DNA of 64,000 bases from the NCBI GenBank assembly GCA_016490735.1, contig JAEMWC010000076.1, forward strand, positions 1,205,001-1,269,000, written 5' to 3'. The notes beneath the pieces are model-generated. The model did not search any database. It was not told where the DNA came from and saw only the letters and a program-made list of their open reading frames with translations. Position numbers and translations under genes: made by a program. Source of the DNA: Pachyseris speciosa. Taxonomy: Eukaryota; Cnidaria; Anthozoa; Scleractinia; Pachyseridae. Shown here one piece after another: positions 57,660 through 64,000 of this stretch (the first letter of the stretch is position 1; each line of letters starts with the position of its first letter).

Positions 57660-59398
57660 TTACCGAGGTTTAGCCTCTTGTAGTGGAATCAAGGTGCAGA
57701 AAATGGAATTCAAGTTGTCGAGTCGGAGAAACCTATTTAGATTTTATTTTGACTGGTTAGCGTTAATCCCTATCGCACTTTGTCAGCGAAGTTACTCAAC
57801 TTTTTACATATATGGCTCATACCTGATTGTTTGAATATTTTTGTTTTATCTATCTTAGATCTAACACTATCATAACCGTTGCTTAAGTTGATCTTCATTA
57901 TCTTTGCTTCTAATACGCCCCAACGCGACCCGCGCACAATCACTATCCAACTGGCAACTCATTAAAATTTCACAAAGTCCTTCAGTTGTTCCATATTCGA
58001 TCTTTTGTTCGATTGATTAACTGTTCCACATTTCTCGTATTCTTAATTAAAGGAGCGAGCCGCGAGGTGCCTATCATCTGATGTCATGCTAACAAAGGTC
58101 CGCATGAAGGGAAAACAATCAAATGTGGTGCAAGGATGAGACATGATAAACATATCTACTGACCGGTCCGATAACCTCATCTCTAGACCTGAGCGGAAAA
58201 TTTAAAAAGACGTTTATTTTTCTATAACGATGTCATGCAAGGTCGAGTAAATTAACTGTTTGATGTCCGACGTACTCTTTTACAGTGTTTGTAAATTTCA
58301 CTGCTGAGAAGTATTAATAACTTTATTATTTTTCAAGCGACGGCAAAATTCAAAGAGAGTAGCTGAATGGAACAATACGGAAGCAATCCATGGGTGTTTT
58401 CTCTGAAAAAAAAAGGAGAGTGTATTATGAATGTTAAAACCCTGTAACTTACTGACAAAGAGTTATTGTATGCTCACGAACTTCGAATAAATATTGTCTA
58501 CAAGAAATGCTATCAGCAGCTAAGCAAAGCGTTCAGTCAGTTTTAATCCAATAAGGCTCAGTACGTGAGACGATTCGCTTCATGTTTACAATTGCTAAGT
58601 CAGTACTTTTCTATGATATTTTATTCATGGGCCCGATACTTTTCGCACTTCGCCGTTCAAAACTAAGAAGGTTCTAGTCCCCCAAATTACCAAAAAAATC
58701 ATGTTTTTTGTTTCATAATCTAAGACCTGTTTTCCTGAGTTAGTTAACCGAAACGAGTTTCAAATAATATAAACATCGAAACCAAAACTTTTGCTTGTAG
58801 GTTGCAAAATTTCCATGTTGCATTTTGAAAGATTAACACCGTAATTTTCTATTGAGTGAAAATTTATTAATCAATGGGCTCTAAAAGTGACCAAGTAATG
58901 CTGAACTTTTTAGAAGTCAAGTTCATTCCAACCCTCATCGCCATCAGATGGTACGTTTTGGCTCCTTGGTAATTTCCACTGTGTAAGATCAACCTTAAAT
59001 GAATCAGAGCACTAATTTAATTTTGACAAAATATTTGTGGAAATACTTTTAGCTATAGAATGGTGAAACGAGAAAAATAGTCGGAAATTCAAAAGCAATA
59101 CGCCCACTAAAACAAAACTATTCCACAACCATTGCTTTACCTCTGGCTAAGGTTATCAACAGACAAGTAGTTTATTCAAGCATCGTTTTGTATGAGATAA
59201 TAAAGCAACCAGAAAATAAAACACCTCTATTTTTACAAACACAGCTGCGCCAGTTCTAAAGAACTGTTGATCGCATAACACAGCTTTTCCAACGTAATAC
59301 AAAGGCCTGCGTCTCTAATTTATTTTTCTCGAGAAGAATCGATTTGTGTTTTATAGAGAATAAGCACTATTTGGTTGAAAATAATAAGAAACCACGAA

Positions 59399-59400
<2 letters not shown>
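57660..59400. other. no gene recognised
   Basis: Short AT-rich frames only; nothing supported. Confidence 0.35.
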
Positions 59401-59401
<1 letters not shown>

Positions 59402-59452
<51 letters not shown>

Positions 59453-59532
59453 AGGTAATGAATTGAAGTCTTCATCAGCTATTAAAGTGCTCAATAGATA
59501 AACTAGAGCAATATGTATATTTTCAGAGTTGG

Positions 59533-59575
<43 letters not shown>

Positions 59576-59804
59576 TCCGTAACAAGCATCCAGCGTGTGT
59601 AAGATGTTTTCTCCATGAAACAATATATCAAACACAAATGAAGACAGGACACAATTTTCAGGATCACCTATATTTCGACCGACTTGTCGGTCTTCTTCAG
59701 GGCGACCGACTTGTCGGTCTTCTTCAATTTCGCCCTGAAGAAGACCGACAAGTCGGTCGAAATATAGGTGATCCTGAAAATTGTGTCCTGTCTTCATTTG
59801 TGTT

Positions 59805-59846
<42 letters not shown>

Positions 59847-59980
59847 CTCTTCACAAGCATCAGTCACAAACAGTTAATCTTCATGAAGAAACATACACTA
59901 TCACAAATGAAGATAACCCACATGTTTTGTTCCACACCAGAAAAACAAAAAAAACATGTGGGTTATCTTCATTTGTGATA

Positions 59981-60051
<71 letters not shown>
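59402..60051. repeat. cluster of four (TA)n tracts separated by palindromes
   Basis: (TA)n at about 59402-59449, 59534-59571, 59806-59844 and 59983-60051. Near-perfect palindromes lie at 59623-59810 and 59892-59986. The two palindromes share a leader (ACAAGCATC, CATGAA-AA, then CACAAATGAAGA), so they are two copies of one unit. Open frames with Ile-Tyr runs are artefacts. Confidence 0.9.
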
Positions 60052-60053
<2 letters not shown>

Positions 60054-60059
60054 CTATTT

Positions 60060-61860
60060 CAATTTGAACCTACCTAAGCCAGGTTTGGTTCAGTACTATA
60101 CTATGGAGCCGCTGTTTTATTCAATGATTTTGAAACTTTCTTTTCCTTTCTTGTTTTTTCGGATGAGCGTTGCGTAAATTGAACCCGTCCGGGAAGTGAC
60201 ACATTGCAAGGCTCAAGCAGTTTGGCAAAAATACGTTTGGCTTGTTTCATGCTTAAAAATGTCGACATCACACTCAGTAACAATACGATACTGATCAGCT
60301 TAAATTATCAGTTGTCCAGCAGAATCAAGTCAATTTTGATTTAACAGCAGAGAAAAACCCCATTTAGTTACCAAAATTCAGAAAACATCTCTTATAAATA
60401 ATTAACGGAACCATTCAGTTAGTTAACAGAGATTTCTGGAAAACGAAGATCCGAAAAGTAAAAGGTATATTTCAAGACTGATGTCCTTTGAACGATTTGA
60501 GAAATGTCCACAGAAAGGGACAAAAAATCGGATGGTAGTTACTGATAGCGGTGAACATTTTAAAATCAGTTCACGCCAACGCGTTTTTATTCAGCACCCA
60601 GCTAGAAATGGGGTTGGTAAATATTACTGTTCATAGATAAACTCAGAATGTTCAGATTAAAAAAAAGAATTTGATAACTGATGTAATAGCATTGCAATAA
60701 ACGTAGCTTTGTCGTCACTAGAATACCTTCTTTTTTACGTTTTCATCATGTTCATCACAACCTGTTAGTTATGTGCCATACACCTGTTAATGTAAAGGAA
60801 AAATGATATACCATATCGCTTTAAAAAATTTCTTTCGATATTTAAAATTGTCCACTGAGTTCCTTTGAAGCACAAAACCGGTTAATTTTAATCCTGTAAC
60901 GCGAAAACATATTAAATCAATTTCCTTTCCTCTTGTTTTGAAAATGATTTTATAAGGCTTGTCTGAAAACCGAATCACCAAACTGAGTAAATAATGTTCA
61001 AATGACAGACTTGCAACAAAATGTTTTACTAATTTCTGTATTTCCACATTTGCGGAATCATCACAGCGTATTTTTTACTTTATACAGATCTTGTTTTTCT
61101 TGCAAACATGGGATTTTCTTCATTCTAATCACTCGAGAAAAAAAAAACATTTTGTTGGTAGGTAGTATCAAATGGATATTTTAGCCTGCCAGCAAAATGA
61201 AATACTATCTAAAATTCTGGCTTTAGATGCAACTGAATGTCATTTTACCAACGTTAGGATGTACTTGTAGTTTTGTGTGTGTGTATGATTAGGAATAGAT
61301 TAATCAGACAAACATACCCCAGCCTTAATCTTCTTCTTTCTTTCATACGTACTCTAAATCTCCTTTCTCCGACTCCTTTTAATTGAACTTGAATGGAACT
61401 CTAACGCCGACGATTACAGATAAAACGTTTAGTATTTTGTCTTAAAACGCCGGTAATAAATATTTAAATGAATTTCGGTTGAAAATGTGCCAGAGTCTCT
61501 TATAACAAAGTTCTTTGAATTTGAGCGACGCGGTTATTGCCAACCATTCAAACCTGTTCAAATTACGCAGGTGTTTATAATGTTATGTACCATTTACTAT
61601 TTTCGAGTTTTGGTTTTTGCAGTCAATCAATGCAAATAAACTAGCTTTAATTCTGTATTCTTTATCAAGACAACCGAAGGTTGTTAAAAGTCCAGCAGTA
61701 AATGAAAGGGATATGGTTCTAATTGGTTAGAATGCTGAAAGTTCTTCGCTAATTAATATGCATTAAGTTTTGCCTGTCATTTTGCCTGTCATTTCTTGTG
61801 CTCTCACTAACGTCAAATTGGGCCAATATTTCATTAGTACACCTCCAGGTATTTGATCCC
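60060..61860. other. no gene recognised
   Basis: No supported exon; one minus frame at 60101-60283 lacks splice or domain support. Confidence 0.35.
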
Positions 61861-61867
61861 ATTCAGT

Positions 61868-62470
61868 AGTGGAAATCTCTTGCGCAGTACTTTCCTGTGG
61901 TGCTATTTGTTCAGTGCTATAAGGTGGACTGAGGTTCTTACTTAGAATAGTGTGGGTGAATCGAACTCCTCATTTGTGACTCATCATTCAAATGAATGCT
62001 ACTGGGCTTGAACTTCCTGTAGTACTACTTTACCATGTTTACATACTGCACACGGTAGATCTAATTACTTGTGTACCAAGGTGTAACAACGGACATATAT
62101 TGAACCTTATATTCTTATGGTGCTGTTTCTTGTACTGTTCAAGGTACGCTGTAGGTATAAATATATGTCTCAAACTGAGTGTAAAGATCAAAATGAAATT
62201 TACTAAGCGATGCTTTCTTACAGTGTTTGTTGTATTACAGAAGGTAGCTCTCAATTCTTAGGGTTAAAAGACATAAAGAACCAAACGAAGTAACGAACAG
62301 CTAGCATTTAATTTCCTGCTGTGCTATTTATTATAATCTATCTTCCAGTTCAAACTCGTTGGAGCCTGTGGAGGAAATCCGTCAAGTATAACTTTTTAAA
62401 ATACCGAAATGCCGTATTGAGGACTGAATGCGTTTCCTGGGGTTTTCTATATTATGCTGCTGTACAAGGT
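61868..62470 (-). repeat. diverged units of the ~105-bp satellite, - orientation
   Basis: Recurring GCAGTACTTTCCTGTGGTGC, TATAAGGTGGA and ATCATTCAAATGAATGCTAC match the reverse complement of the foldback arm unit. Older than the main arrays. Confidence 0.6.
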
Positions 62471-63587
62471 GTTTAAGTCACATGTTGATAAGAAAGACTG
62501 ATATTTATTCCCGGGCGTTGTTGCTAATTTGTTTGACAGATTGAATGAGTAACGTTTTGTGATTTGCTGCTGATGAAATGAAGACTTTCTTACGTTTCTC
62601 TTTATATGTTGGTTTACATCTTTTGCAGTTGGACAGTAAACTGCTGAGCGATTTTGTAAGTTTCCTTTAAAATCCATGAAATTTAATTGCATGCAGAGTA
62701 CGAATTGTGAATGTTCAATACCAGGGCATTAGTATTTGTGAATACGAAATTATATTCTCTCGATGTGAGTCGTTATTTACACTGAGTATAGATAAAATCT
62801 GCCGACAGACCAATCGAGATAACTGTTGAGTTGACATGCCGTAAGATATTCTAAATGACTGGATTTTCGTCAGACTTATATACATGCTGTTTTTCTAAAT
62901 ATTCACTTCTACTACAAGAAGCTTTTAGTTTATATGAATTTGAGAGAACACTGATTACGTGTTATTCTAAGAATAACAATAATTTCTTTGAACAGAATAA
63001 ACTGACTCATAAATTTACAATATCAAAAAAGAAACAGCGGATGTTTACAAGAATGAAAATTTCTGCCTATCTTAAAATTTCTATACTCACCATTATTCAA
63101 ATAAAGATATCCAAGATGAAAGGGAGTGCTTCTCGAGTAATACTGTACCTCTTCCAGACCTCTATTTTCATTGGTCGCTATGACCTGTAGCTTCTTTCGT
63201 TATCAGGGCTAGAGGCCTGGTTAGGGGTATAGTTTGTGTTGTATCATCCATTTTTCATTATCCAATCATAGACCGCGTCTGGAAAGCTACAGCCTCTCTC
63301 GAGCGAACGAGTACAGAAATAGAAGGTATCACATGACCGAGCGGAGATATGAAATTTCTCTTCGAGTGTTGAAACATATTTCATGATTGAGCGTAGCGAA
63401 CGAGTGAATATTTTTCAACAGGAGAAGAGAAATTTCGTATCTCTAAGCGGCCATGCGATGGCCAAAAATGTTCTATTTATTTTTATAAACACCAATGAAA
63501 TACGAAACCATTTCATTTTCGCTGCGAAATGCTCGATTTGTTATGTAGCCATAACAACGGTGGAATTTTTACGTGTGAAGATAATAC

Positions 63588-64000
63588 AGTCCAACCCCGA
63601 TAACGCGAATCTCCAAGGGAAATTGGAAAAGGTTTGAGTTATCTGGAGAATCAGGGAATTAAAACTGTAAATGTTGCAAGGTTCATTACCATTCAAGAGA
63701 ACGCTGACACAAACATAACATTTTTATAAACTTTGTTACAAGGTAACAATTGTTAAAAAAACGTGTACTTTACATTTTAAGGGACAGAGGAAATATGTCA
63801 CTGTTCTCAAGAAGAAGCTGAGCAACAAAGTTTGACAAGAAATGGACCGACGAGGACAAATGAAATCTTTTGTTTCTGAGCATCAGCTATGTCAAAAATG
63901 TGTCACCGGAAAAACTTGTTTTTTTTTTTTATTTAAATACCTTGGAGACCCACGGATAATTCAAAACGCAACAGCAAACCGCACCTCTGGCACCCAGGTA
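63588..64000. mobile_element. terminus of a pogo/Tigger-like DNA transposon
   Basis: After a TA dinucleotide comes CAGTCCAACCCCGATAACGC, continuing with GAATCTCCAAGGGAAA and a GAGTTATCTGGAGAATC partner. This is the usual form of pogo/Tigger ends. The opposite end lies outside the window. Confidence 0.5.

Noticed and set aside
59534..60177. Open frames with Ile-Tyr runs on both strands
   Set aside because: (TA)n tracts and palindromes keep the frame open on both strands; no gene signal.
1..64000. CRISPR arrays, operons or phage genes
   Set aside because: The spliced genes, microsatellites, SINE and LINE content show eukaryotic DNA. The ~105-bp tandem units lack the repeat-spacer pattern.

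Overview
This window is eukaryotic nuclear DNA, most likely from an anthozoan cnidarian such as a stony coral or sea anemone. It is AT-rich and gene-poor, with many small exons joined by GT-AG introns, and it is crowded with MITEs, LINE fragments and microsatellites. The genes are animal genes: a TMC-family membrane protein, an intronless rhodopsin-like GPCR, and small secreted Kunitz and cysteine-rich precursors of the kind common in cnidarians. The organism call is an inference from this content; no ribosomal or mitochondrial marker is present. Exon models were assembled by hand from splice sites, phase and reading frame, with no transcript support.

Region by region. 0.1-4 kb: repeats, including the arm of a large foldback-type element. 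4.2-15.1 kb (+): the last ten exons (326 codons) of a TMC-family gene, whose conserved CWE exon is split by a 2.4 kb 5'-truncated LINE with an exact 13-bp target duplication. 16.6-18 kb (-): a predicted secreted protein of unknown family. 19.2-20.3 kb: hairpins, a SINE and a microsatellite. 20.3-21.5 kb (-): the GPCR. 22-27 kb: mostly intergenic, with a TTAA-type MITE and a TIR element carrying an ORF remnant. 27.9-31.1 kb (+): a two-exon Kunitz gene whose intron holds a MITE and nested LINEs. 32.7-33.5 kb (+): two exon-like segments in frame with one another. 34.5-43.7 kb: a 9 kb foldback-like element with inverted arms built of a roughly 105-bp tandem repeat. 46.3-57.2 kb (-): a multi-exon gene for a small secreted six-cysteine precursor, every intron in phase 1, which I cannot place in a known family. 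57.7-64 kb: intergenic, with TA-tract/palindrome clusters, more repeat units and a pogo/Tigger-like terminus.

The genes do not form an operon or an obvious pathway. The main points of interest are the LINE-interrupted TMC exon, the unplaced six-cysteine precursor, and the foldback element with its repeat arms.
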